Assembly: GCA_965226865.1 (NCBI GenBank)
Contig: CBDDEH010000004.1
Coordinates: 930,001 to 994,000 of the forward strand
DNA length: 64,000 nt
From: CBDDEH01 sp965226865
GTDB lineage: Bacteria; Chloroflexota; Dehalococcoidia; Lucifugimonadales; JAGWBF01
Reading direction: 5' to 3'
The notes beneath the pieces are model-generated. The model had not been told where the DNA came from and searched no databases. It saw only the letters and a list, made by a program, of their open reading frames with translations. Below, piece by piece: positions 34,718 to 42,279 of the stretch. The position numbers and the translations under genes were made by a program. Every line of letters starts with the position of its first letter. Position 1 is the stretch's first letter.

Positions 34718-34749
34718 GTATCTAAGATGCAAGCAGAGTATCTAAGATG
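34718..34749 (+). repeat. 20-bp tandem duplication between infA and rpmJ creating a 7-codon leader ORF
   Basis: GTATCTAAGATG occurs at 34718-34729 and again at 34738-34749, the second copy containing the rpmJ start codon. The first copy supplies another ATG (34727) which opens MQAEYLR and stops at TGA 34748-34750, overlapping the rpmJ ATG as ATGA. AGGG lies 8 nt before the first ATG, while the second has only a weak AGAG. This arrangement could couple rpmJ translation to the mini-ORF. Confidence 0.6.
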
Positions 34750-34860
34750 AAGGTAAGCGCGTCGGTAAAGCCCAGATGCAGTCGTTGTAAGGTCATCAAG
34801 CGCAAAGGTGTTGTGCGTGTTATATGTTCTAACCCCAGGCACGCTCAGCGGCAGGGTTAG
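34747..34860 (+). CDS. rpmJ: 50S ribosomal protein L36 (zinc-binding form)
   Basis: Smallest large-subunit protein, 37 residues. Cys11, Cys14, Cys27 and His32 form the zinc-ribbon of the C+ type (MKVSASVKPRCSRCKV... CSNPRH). It lies in the standard infA-rpmJ-rpsM order, 15 bp before rpsM. Confidence 0.97.
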   Translation: MKVSASVKPRCSRCKVIKRKGVVRVICSNPRHAQRQG

Positions 34861-34874
34861 AAAAGGGAGGTCGT

Positions 34875-35267
34875 ATGGTTCGAGTCGCTGGAGTTGACGT
34901 ACCTGAGCGAAAAAGGGCGGATGTTGCCTTGCGCCGTATTCTCGGAATAGGTCCTGCCATCGCCAGGGAGATTCTAAACAAGGCGGGCGTCGAAGATATT
35001 CCGGCTCCAAAGGTATCGGAACTATCCGAGGCTGACATTACCAGGATACGGGAGATCATCGACCAGGAGTACAAAGTAGAGGGAGACCTACGGCGCGAAA
35101 TTAACATGAACATCCGCAGGCTGATTGAAATCGGCTCGTATCGTGGTCTCCGGCATCGTAGGGGTCTTCCCCTACGGGGACAGCGTACTCGAACCAATGC
35201 AAGGACTCGCAAGGGGCCCAAAAAGACAGTCGCAGGCCGCGGTCGCCGCACCGTTGGTAAGAAGTAA
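34875..35267 (+). CDS. rpsM: 30S ribosomal protein S13
   Basis: Head protein forming intersubunit bridges. 130 residues: MVRVAGVDVPERKRADVAL, helix-turn-helix GIGPAIAREILNKAG, and the basic tail GLRHRRGLPLRGQRTRTNARTR. AAGGGAGG precedes ATG 34875. Confidence 0.99.
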   Translation: MVRVAGVDVPERKRADVALRRILGIGPAIAREILNKAGVEDIPAPKVSELSEADITRIREIIDQEYKVEGDLRREINMNIRRLIEIGSYRGLRHRRGLPLRGQRTRTNARTRKGPKKTVAGRGRRTVGKK

Positions 35268-35275
35268 GGAGGGCA

Positions 35276-35659
35276 ATGGCTAAACCCAGAAGTCGCCGCA
35301 AGGAAAAAAGGGTCATCCCCAGAGGTAGAGCCTATGTTCATTCGACTTTTAATAACACTATTGTGACTCTCACCGACCCACAGGGCAGCGTTATTGGCTC
35401 GGCGAGTGGAGGCACTGTTGGGTTCAAGGGCTCCCGCAAGAGTACTGCCTTTGCTGCCCAGCGCGCGGCAGAGCAAGTTGCCCGCAGAGGGATGGACCAT
35501 GGACTCAGGCACATCGACGTCTTAATCAAAGGACCGGGAGCAGGCCGAGAAGCCGCTATACGCTCTCTCCAAGCTGCCGGGTTGATTATTATTAGCATTA
35601 GAGACGTGACTCCGATACCTCACAACGGCTGTCGTCCACCTAAGCGTAGGCGGGTGTAG
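35276..35659 (+). CDS. rpsK: 30S ribosomal protein S11
   Basis: Platform protein near the mRNA exit. 127 residues with GRAYVHSTFNNTIVTLTDPQG and IKGPGAGREAAIRSLQAAGL; C-terminal DVTPIPHNGCRPPKRRRV. Starts 8 bp after rpsM, ends 2 bp before rpsD. Confidence 0.99.
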   Translation: MAKPRSRRKEKRVIPRGRAYVHSTFNNTIVTLTDPQGSVIGSASGGTVGFKGSRKSTAFAAQRAAEQVARRGMDHGLRHIDVLIKGPGAGREAAIRSLQAAGLIIISIRDVTPIPHNGCRPPKRRRV

Positions 35660-35661
35660 CA

Positions 35662-36288
35662 ATGGGACGATATACGGGACCCGCGTGCAGACTGTGTAGA
35701 AGGGTTGGAGACAAACTATTCCTAAAAGGGGAACGGTGCTTCACAGCAAAATGTGCAGTAGACCGGAGGCGTACCACACCTGGAGACCAGTCAGGTCGGC
35801 GTCGAAGGGTTTCTGATCATGGGCTCCAGCTTCGGGAGAAGCAGAAGGCTCGGTACATGTATGGCATTATGGAGAATCAGTTCCGGAGATACGTGGAGCA
35901 GGCATTTAAAAAGCCCGGAGTGACAGGTCAGTATTTGCTGGAGCTCCTGGAGCGACGCCTGGACAACGTAGTTTTCAGGCTGAGTTTCGCAGAATCCCGT
36001 CGTCAGGCAAGGCAGATGGTCCTCCATGGCCACTTCACGGTGAATGGCCATAAGATCACTATCCCGTCATACACCGTCAGACCCGGAGACGTGATCTCCT
36101 GGAACGAGAACCGCAAAGAGAAAGATTTCTATAAAGAACTTATCAAGGATGTGCCGAAGAAGCCGGTGCCCCAGTGGCTCGCTCTCGATACCGGCAGCAT
36201 GAAGGCAAACGTGGCCAGTCCCCCAACTGAGGAGGATCTGGAATCGACCATAGACACGCGGCTCATCGTGGAATACTACTCGAGGTAA
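35662..36288 (+). CDS. rpsD: 30S ribosomal protein S4 (zinc-finger form)
   Basis: Primary 16S-binding protein. 208 residues with four N-terminal cysteines (C9, C12, C26, C31), the zinc-binding form. The S4 RNA-binding domain has LERRLDNVVFRLSFAESRRQARQMVLHGHF. The last 12 residues, STIDTRLIVEYYSR, are the usual end. 2 bp after rpsK. Confidence 0.99.
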   Translation: MGRYTGPACRLCRRVGDKLFLKGERCFTAKCAVDRRRTTPGDQSGRRRRVSDHGLQLREKQKARYMYGIMENQFRRYVEQAFKKPGVTGQYLLELLERRLDNVVFRLSFAESRRQARQMVLHGHFTVNGHKITIPSYTVRPGDVISWNENRKEKDFYKELIKDVPKKPVPQWLALDTGSMKANVASPPTEEDLESTIDTRLIVEYYSR

Positions 36289-36296
36289 TATCAGAG

Positions 36297-37391
36297 ATGT
36301 TGGAAACGTCCATCGCACCATTGGAAATAACTCAGCAACCCGCTGAGCCGATTCACCCGGAGATAAAGATAATCGAATCCGGGGACCGCTATGGCAAGTT
36401 CGCCGTCGAGCCCCTGCAAAGAGGATTCGGAATAACTATCGGCAGCCCGATACGTCGGGTGCTCTTAAGCTCCATTGAGGGTACTGCCATCACCTGGATA
36501 AAGGTGGATGGAGTGCTTCACGAGTATTCCACTATTCCCCACATGAAAGAGGAGGTAATGGATTTCCTCCTCAACGTCAAGAGGATCCGCATACGCTCGG
36601 TGACTGGCAGACCCGGCAAGATGCGTTTGGACATCAGGGGGGGAGGAAGGATCTGCTCAGGCGATATAGCAACTTCCTCCGATTTCGAAATCGTAAACCC
36701 GGAGCTCCATATAGCGACCTTGGATTCCGAGGACGCTAACCTTTCAGTCGAGTTCAACGTCGATCATGGTAAGGGATACCAGCCGGTGCCCCAAAGCGAT
36801 GGTTATCCGGGCCCGCTGGTAAACATCCTACCAGTTGACGCGATTTTCAGCCCGGTGAGGAAAGTCAACTACACGGTAGAACGCACCAGGGTAGGCCAAG
36901 TGACCGACTACGAACGGGTCGTTTTGGAGGTGTGGACCGACGGCACCACGACTCCGTTCGACGCCGTCAAAAAGGCATCTGATGTATTGGTGAAACACTT
37001 CTTCCTGTTCACCAATATGAGGCTTGAGCCGAAACCGGGAGCTGATAGGCCATTGTCTGGTGTATCCCCTGAGATTTACCAGACCCCGATAGAAAAGCTT
37101 GAGCTTTCGCCTAGGACTCTTAACTGTCTCAAGCGGCATCACGTTGGTAAAGTCGGCCAGGTGCTCGAGATGACCAACGAAGACCTCCTCAAGATAAGAA
37201 ACTTCGGGCAGAAGTCCTTGGAGGAGCTGCTAACCAAGCTAAAGTCCGATGGGATGCTCAGCGAAGAAGAGTGGGCATATCGTATGCCAAACTCGGATGG
37301 ACAGGAAGGCGCAGAGCAATCGGACAACGGTCACGATGATGCTACTTCCTCGGAAGAGGATACTGACAAAGGGCAGGATGGTTTGCAATGA
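36297..37391 (+). CDS. rpoA: RNA polymerase alpha subunit
   Basis: Scaffold subunit of RNA polymerase. N-terminal domain (about 20-250) with GFGITIGSPIRRVLLSSIEGTAIT; C-terminal domain (about 265-330) with IEKLELSPRTLNCLKRHHVGKVGQVL and LLKIRNFGQKSLEEL, which contacts UP elements and activators. The last 33 residues are a very acidic, low-complexity tail, making it 364 residues against about 315-330 in most bacteria. Overlaps rplQ by 4 bp. Confidence 0.99.
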   Translation: MLETSIAPLEITQQPAEPIHPEIKIIESGDRYGKFAVEPLQRGFGITIGSPIRRVLLSSIEGTAITWIKVDGVLHEYSTIPHMKEEVMDFLLNVKRIRIRSVTGRPGKMRLDIRGGGRICSGDIATSSDFEIVNPELHIATLDSEDANLSVEFNVDHGKGYQPVPQSDGYPGPLVNILPVDAIFSPVRKVNYTVERTRVGQVTDYERVVLEVWTDGTTTPFDAVKKASDVLVKHFFLFTNMRLEPKPGADRPLSGVSPEIYQTPIEKLELSPRTLNCLKRHHVGKVGQVLEMTNEDLLKIRNFGQKSLEELLTKLKSDGMLSEEEWAYRMPNSDGQEGAEQSDNGHDDATSSEEDTDKGQDGLQ

Positions 37392-37738
37392 GGCATCGTA
37401 TCGCAGGAAAAAAGCTTGGTCGTCCAAAGGACCAGAGGGTAGCGTTACTTCGCACATTGGTCTTCGATCTGATACGCCATGAGCGCCTGATTACCACTGA
37501 AACTAAAGCCACCGAAACCAGAAGAAGCGCGGAACGCCTGATCACACATGGAAAGAAGGGCACTCTCCACCATAGGCGTCTGGCTTTGGCCCAGATGCCC
37601 AACAAACAGACAGTACGGAAAGTGTTTGACCAACTGGCTCCCAGGTACGAGAACCGGTCGGGTGGCTATACCCGCATAATAAAGCTTGGCCCTCGAAAAG
37701 GGGATGCGGCTCACATGGCGCTCATCGAGCTCGTATAG
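37388..37738 (+). CDS. rplQ: 50S ribosomal protein L17
   Basis: Exit-site region protein of 116 residues: MRHRIAGKKLGRPKDQRVALLRTL and TTETKATETRRSAERLITHGKKG. ATGA overlap with rpoA. Normal length. Confidence 0.99.
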   Translation: MRHRIAGKKLGRPKDQRVALLRTLVFDLIRHERLITTETKATETRRSAERLITHGKKGTLHHRRLALAQMPNKQTVRKVFDQLAPRYENRSGGYTRIIKLGPRKGDAAHMALIELV

Positions 37739-37759
37739 GGGTCAGGTAGACGGCCAGAG

Positions 37760-38569
37760 ATGAAGAGAAATGGCCATGAAACTGGGGAAGTCAGGAGACT
37801 AACTCTAGTCCTCGAGTACGACGGCACCGAGTATAGAGGGTTCCAAAGGCAGGCCAATGAGCCGACAGTCCAGGGTGAGCTTGAAAAAGCTATCGGGAAG
37901 TTAACTGGGGAAAGGACGGCAGTAAGAGGATCGAGCAGGACGGATTCGGGTGCCCACGCCAAAGGACAGGTAGTGGACTTTCTGACCCACGCGCCCTATC
38001 CTGAAGAGACCTTTATCAAGGCACTAAACTGGCACCTGCCAGCGAGCATTAAAATCAGGGCCGCGTCCCAAGTTCCTCTGAGCTTCAACGCAAGGCGGGA
38101 TGCGTCGACTAGGGTATACAGATACACGGTGTATAATAGCAGATGGCCATCGCCGTTACTAATGAGATACTCCCAATGGATACCCAAGCATCTCGATGTA
38201 GCACTGATGCGGCAAGCGGCTGGTTACCTAGTTGGGACTCATGATTTCTCGGCCTTCACTGTGTCCTTGCCGCCGACGAGGAGCCCAGTCAAGAGAGTAT
38301 CGCGATGGGACGTTTGGCGAGAAGACGAATTGGTGCTGATCGAGGCCGAAGCAAACGGCTTCCTTCCCCATCAAATCCGTAGAACCAACGGGGTGTTGGT
38401 CGAGATCGGACTGGGAAAATTGGCCGATAAAGCTATGAAAGAGATCATGAACGGTAAGTCAAGCGACCTGAAGGGGACGCCCTGTTTACAGGCGAAGGGC
38501 CTATGTCTGATGCATATTAATCTGCGGAATTCTTCGATTGGGATACGAAACGGGCATGAAACGCAATAA
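37760..38569 (+). CDS. truA: tRNA pseudouridine(38-40) synthase TruA
   Basis: Modifies U38-40 in the anticodon arm of tRNAs. 269 residues; the catalytic Asp62 is in GSSRTDSGAHAKGQV, and RVYRYTVYNSRWPSPL and FLPHQIRRTNGVLVEIGLGK are further family motifs. The first 10 residues before VRRLTLVLEYDGTEYRGF are extra. Its 3' end overlaps rplM by 14 bp, matching the common rplQ-truA-rplM-rpsI order. Confidence 0.97.
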   Translation: MKRNGHETGEVRRLTLVLEYDGTEYRGFQRQANEPTVQGELEKAIGKLTGERTAVRGSSRTDSGAHAKGQVVDFLTHAPYPEETFIKALNWHLPASIKIRAASQVPLSFNARRDASTRVYRYTVYNSRWPSPLLMRYSQWIPKHLDVALMRQAAGYLVGTHDFSAFTVSLPPTRSPVKRVSRWDVWREDELVLIEAEANGFLPHQIRRTNGVLVEIGLGKLADKAMKEIMNGKSSDLKGTPCLQAKGLCLMHINLRNSSIGIRNGHETQ

Positions 38570-39026
38570 AACCTACATGGCTAAGGCCTCTGAAGTACAG
38601 CCAAATTGGCATCTCGTAGATGCCAATGGGCAGACTTTGGGGCGATTGGCTACACGGATATCCAGAACTCTCCAGGGCAAAGACAAGCCTATATACACCC
38701 CCCATATACTTACAGGGGATTATGTGATTGTAGTCAACGCCTCCAATATCCGTGTGACCGGGAGAAAGCTGACTCAAAAGCTCTACTACAGCCACAGCGG
38801 CTATGTCGGCAACTTGAAGACCAAGGTGCTCGGAGATGTGATCAAATCTCATCCCGAGAGGGTAATACAACTGGCCGTTAGAGGGATGCTGCCCGCCACA
38901 AAGCGTGGCAGAGACATGCTAAAGCGACTCAAGGTATATGCTAGCGATGAGCATCCTCATCAGGCCCAACTGGCCGGAAGCGCTCCCCCTATCGATGGAA
39001 ACTCGGAACAGGAGGAAACGACGTAG
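38556..39026 (+). CDS. rplM: 50S ribosomal protein L13
   Basis: Early-assembly protein. ATG 38556 (MKRNKTYMAKASEVQPNWHLVDA) chosen over upstream starts because it gives the family N-terminus; 156 residues with GRLATRISRTLQGKDKPIYTPH and AVRGMLPATKRGRDMLKRLKVY. A 14-residue acidic tail follows. Start lies within truA. Confidence 0.98.
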   Translation: MKRNKTYMAKASEVQPNWHLVDANGQTLGRLATRISRTLQGKDKPIYTPHILTGDYVIVVNASNIRVTGRKLTQKLYYSHSGYVGNLKTKVLGDVIKSHPERVIQLAVRGMLPATKRGRDMLKRLKVYASDEHPHQAQLAGSAPPIDGNSEQEETT

Positions 39027-39455
39027 TTGGTTCAGGAAACTACCGAAGGACAGTATTATTACGGCACCGGTAAGCGAAAGACGGCCATCGCGAAGGTACG
39101 GCTGTATCTTAAGGGTACCGGTAGGTCGACTACGGCCGGTCAGGTCCATGTCAACGGAAAACCCATAGAAGACTATTTCCCCTGGTCTCCCTGGCAAGAC
39201 GCGGTTAAAGACCCTCTTAAAGTTACGGACTCGGTGAACCGGTTCAACGTCGTTGCTAATGTTCAGGGCGGTGGTGTGGCAGCTCAGTCAGAAGCCGTTC
39301 GCCATGGCATCTCAAGAGCCCTGGTAGCCTATGATGACACCTTTAAGCAACCCTTGAGACGCTCAGGGTTCATCACGAGGGACTCGAGGATCAAAGAGAG
39401 CAAGAAGTACGGTTTAAAGCGGGCCCGCCGCGCACCTCAATACACGAAACGATAA
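39027..39455 (+). CDS. rpsI: 30S ribosomal protein S9
   Basis: Head protein whose C-terminal arginine reaches the P-site tRNA. TTG start 39027 directly after the rplM stop, with GGAGGAAACG upstream. 142 residues: YYGTGKRKTAIAKVRLYLKG, ISRALVAYDDTFKQPLRRSGF and the terminal KYGLKRARRAPQYTKR. Last gene of the superoperon; no obvious intrinsic terminator in the following 95 bp. Confidence 0.99.
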   Translation: MVQETTEGQYYYGTGKRKTAIAKVRLYLKGTGRSTTAGQVHVNGKPIEDYFPWSPWQDAVKDPLKVTDSVNRFNVVANVQGGGVAAQSEAVRHGISRALVAYDDTFKQPLRRSGFITRDSRIKESKKYGLKRARRAPQYTKR

Positions 39456-39550
39456 CCCTTAGCTCCCTCCACACCAAACTTCCGCCCATCCGAGTAGGTG
39501 TATAACGTTGCCTCTTCATTGGCCCTCCTAACCTTTTGTCCGACAGGCCG

Positions 39551-39589
39551 TTTTATCTGTTAGACGGGGTTGAGTTACCCCAGATAAAA
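39551..39589 (+). promoter_or_regulatory. Two-tier hairpin in the leader of the secreted-protein gene
   Basis: TTTTATCT (39551-39558) pairs with AGATAAAA (39582-39589), and inside it GGGGT (39566-39570) pairs with ACCCC (39577-39581), leaving a 7-nt bulge on one side. It ends 5 nt before the Shine-Dalgarno AAGGAGGG (39593-39600) of the gene at 39609. It may regulate translation or end read-through from rpsI; it resembles no riboswitch class that I recognise. Confidence 0.4.
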
Positions 39590-39608
39590 ATCAAGGAGGG
39601 TTGGTGCT

Positions 39609-40438
39609 ATGGCGGTATTAAAATTCCTGACGACCAAGGCCGGACTCGTTTTCTTTGTGGTGCTGGCGGTAGCCGGTGTGTCCGCAACATACGCCGCTAC
39701 CCGCTACACGGCGGAGTTACCGGCGAGCTTTACCCCGGTGGAGGCCACTTACGGCCTGGCCATACTCGATGGCGAGGGGAACCCCCTCGATCATCTCAAC
39801 TTCGGTGAGATAGTCCAAGGTGAAGCGGCCCGTGGAGCCTTGGTGGTGCGTAACGACGGAAATGTCAGAACCAGGCTGGATTCGGAGTCAGGTATCAGGA
39901 TCTTACCTATGAGGCCAGCGAACGCTGTGCTGTGCCCGTGCCCCAACGGCAATTGGACCTCTTGCCGGAAGTGGAACTTCCCGAAGGAATCCTTGAGAAA
40001 ATTAGGGAACGCGAGAGGGCTTTCCGTGCCGAGCTGGGCGAAATAGATTCCGACGAGAAGCGTCACGCTCTGGAGAAGTTCCGCAGAGAGCTACGGGAGT
40101 ACATCGCCGACCAGTTGGAGGACGACCTAGAAGAAATCCGGGATCATCTTAAGAGACCTCGCAGAATTGTTGGTCAAAAGGTCGTGGTCCCTGGGCTGGC
40201 ATCCTTCTGCTTCCTAGTGACACCCAGCCATCCGGGCCGTCCACCGATGGTAGCGCCTGAGCACCAGGTTCCAGTAGGCGTTGGGGTGTTTACGGATCCG
40301 GACGTTCCTCTGGTTGAAGAGGGGCATAACTTCACCATCCTGGTTCACGCACAAGACTTTTCCAGAGACGATGAGGTGACAGAGGAAACCCCAGGCTCCC
40401 TTGAGAATGAAAATGAAGAATCGCCCGACTCTGTATAA
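39609..40438 (+). pseudogene. Secreted/anchored beta-sandwich-like protein, frameshifted
   Basis: Frame 1 (39609-40046) starts with a signal peptide or anchor (LVFFVVLAVAGVSATYAA), then RYTAELPASFTPVEATYGLAILDGEG and GALVVRNDGNVRTRL, a pattern like surface beta-sandwich repeats. Past about 39930 this frame becomes nonsense-like (PCPNGNWTSCRKW), while another frame is protein-like from LTYEASERCAVPVPQRQL to 40438, including a charged helical region and a beta-rich end. The joint must lie between the stop at 39851-39853 in the second frame and about 39930, and needs a one-base change. No slippery heptamer is visible. A good Shine-Dalgarno is 9 nt before ATG 39609. Function unknown. Confidence 0.6.
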
Positions 40439-40447
40439 CGACTGACC

Positions 40448-40806
40448 ATGATATTCGGGAGCAGACGCCGCATCGCTGTAATAATGGCAACTGCCGCCTT
40501 GGGGGCGGCTTTGCCGTTTGCAGCGGTAGCCTTTGCGTCGGTTAGACATACCGCCGAGTTGCCCACTAGTTTTGTAGCGGTGGCGGGCGACTCGGTTGGC
40601 TCCGACCACAGATCGCGGGGGCGCATCGCCAGCGACTCGAACAGAGACGGAGTCGTCCACGTTCGGGACATCCGTTCAATAGCACCGCATTTCCGGAGTC
40701 GCAAAGATCATGACGTTTCTGTAGAAGACGTTAACGGGGATAGTGTAGCGGACATATCTGACCGGTGATAGTAACGAGAAATTACAGGGCATCAGTTACT
40801 CCCTAG
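40448..40806 (+). pseudogene. Secreted protein with dockerin-like calcium-loop pair, 3' frameshift
   Basis: Signal peptide (about residues 8-30, ending AAVAFA) followed by RHTAELPTSFVAV, nearly the same block as in the preceding gene. DSNRDGVVHVRDI (63-75) and DVNGDSVADISD (94-105) match the paired Dx[ND]xDG loops of dockerin/EF-hand modules. The frame stops at 40768, but a one-base insertion near 40763 would continue as LVIVTRNYRASVTP to a stop at 40804-40806, the normal end of a dockerin repeat. It is short (about 118 residues) and has no other domain. It converges with the phosphohexomutase gene. Confidence 0.55.
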
Positions 40807-40812
40807 CCGGAG

Positions 40813-42264
40813 TCACAGACCCAGAAACGCCACTGCCCCATCCAGAAGCTTTTCAACCTGATCCGGGCTCTCAGCTTCGGCGTAAATGCGAAGCAAGGGT
40901 TCGGTCCCCGAGAATCTCACCAACAGCCACGCACCAGAGCCAAACCTAAACCGTAGCCCGTCCACTGTGTCTGTGCCAACGACCTGCATACCCGCGACCT
41001 CATTCAGGTCACCGCTTTCAAGTCGGCTTTGGAACCTCTCTCGGTCTTCCGGAGGGAAATGGATGTCCCGGCGCTGATAGTGATGGGGCCCGACGATATT
41101 ATAGAGGTGCTCGATCAACTGCGAGGGCTTTTTGCCAGTTTTGGCCATGTAATCGAGAATCAGCAGGGCGCTAAAAACTCCATCCCTTTCTGGGATGTGT
41201 CCCCTGAATCCGTAGCCACCGCTCTCCTCACCGCCGATAAGGGCGTTCTCGCGCATCATGATGGGGCCCACGTACTTGAAACCCACCGGTGTTTCGAACA
41301 CCGGAACGTCGTAGACTTCACCCAGCCTGTCGACCATGCTCGTCGACGTTAATGCCTTGACCAGCGCTCCTCGCTCGCCCTTTATCTCCAGCAGATAGAG
41401 GGCGAGAAGTGCAAACGTCTGTAGGGTGGTGAGGAACCGACCGTGCTCGTCGATCACGCCTACGCGATCGGCGTCACCATCGAGGCCGATGCCTACGTCG
41501 GCTCCTTTGTCCACGATCACATTTGAAAGCCTGGACAGGTTGTGAGCTAGCGGCTCGGGCTGTTGCATGCCAGGGAACGCTGGGTTGGGCTCGGACCGTA
41601 TCTCTAGCACAGTGGTCTTACCATTGGCTCCGGTTGTCCCTCCGGCATAAGACGGCGATAGAAGGGTTGTAAGGTATCCCGAACCCGCTCCGTGCATATC
41701 GTCCACGACGACATTGAGGCCCGCTTGGGAAATAGCAGACAAGTCTACTATTTTGGCCACATGGGCGAGATATGGCGGCTCAAGGTCTACCCTTTGGACC
41801 AGCCCTTTTTCGATCCCTTGTTCAACCGGCAGCGAGGAGACTCCGTCCCGTTCGGCTCTTTCGATTTCTTCTTCCAACCTTGCCGTTATCTCTGGGCTAG
41901 CGCTGCCTGCGTACTCTGGTTTGTACTTGAACCCGTTCCAGATGGCTGGGTTGTGGCTGGAGGTAATGATCGCCGCTCCGGCAGCTTTGCGGTCGAGAAT
42001 GTTATAAGTCACCACCGGGGTTGGCGCGGCTTTGGTGGCAAGATAGGTAAGTATGCCGTTACCCGCCAACACCTCTGCCACCTGCTGTGCAAACTCCAGC
42101 GAAGCGAACCGGGTATCATAACCCACAACCAGGCCGCGTTCCGCCAGGCCTTCTTGTCGTAAGTAGTTGGCTACGCCTTGTGCGCAGAGGGCTACATTAT
42201 CAAAGGTGAAGTCTCTGGCGATGATGGCACGCCAGCCGTCGGTCCCGAACCGAATGGTCGCCAT
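40813..42264 (-). CDS. Phosphoglucomutase/phosphomannomutase family protein
   Basis: Alpha-D-phosphohexomutase of 483 residues that moves phosphate between C6 and C1 of hexose phosphates. The phosphoserine loop TSSHNPAIWNG puts the catalytic Ser at 103; the metal loop is GLDGDADRVG near 250; the substrate loop GGEESGGYGFRGHIPERD is present, and the C-terminal phosphate-binding RFSGTEPLLRIYAEA near 455. GlmM, ManB or Pgm activity cannot be told apart by eye. It lies 15 bp after metK on the same strand and probably shares the SAM-controlled transcript, although the metabolic link is unclear. Confidence 0.93.
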   Translation of the reverse strand: MATIRFGTDGWRAIIARDFTFDNVALCAQGVANYLRQEGLAERGLVVGYDTRFASLEFAQQVAEVLAGNGILTYLATKAAPTPVVTYNILDRKAAGAAIITSSHNPAIWNGFKYKPEYAGSASPEITARLEEEIERAERDGVSSLPVEQGIEKGLVQRVDLEPPYLAHVAKIVDLSAISQAGLNVVVDDMHGAGSGYLTTLLSPSYAGGTTGANGKTTVLEIRSEPNPAFPGMQQPEPLAHNLSRLSNVIVDKGADVGIGLDGDADRVGVIDEHGRFLTTLQTFALLALYLLEIKGERGALVKALTSTSMVDRLGEVYDVPVFETPVGFKYVGPIMMRENALIGGEESGGYGFRGHIPERDGVFSALLILDYMAKTGKKPSQLIEHLYNIVGPHHYQRRDIHFPPEDRERFQSRLESGDLNEVAGMQVVGTDTVDGLRFRFGSGAWLLVRFSGTEPLLRIYAEAESPDQVEKLLDGAVAFLGL

Positions 42265-42279
42265 AGGGTATCTCCGTGC

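Noticed and set aside
38556..38569. truA/rplM overlap considered as a frameshift
   Set aside because: Both proteins have complete, conserved ends; the 14-bp overlap is ordinary gene packing.
39771..39790. Possible programmed -1 frameshift site (GAGGGGAACCCCC) in the first secreted gene
   Set aside because: A -1 shift here would meet a TAA at 39851-39853 in the new frame, so it cannot join to the second coding-like segment.
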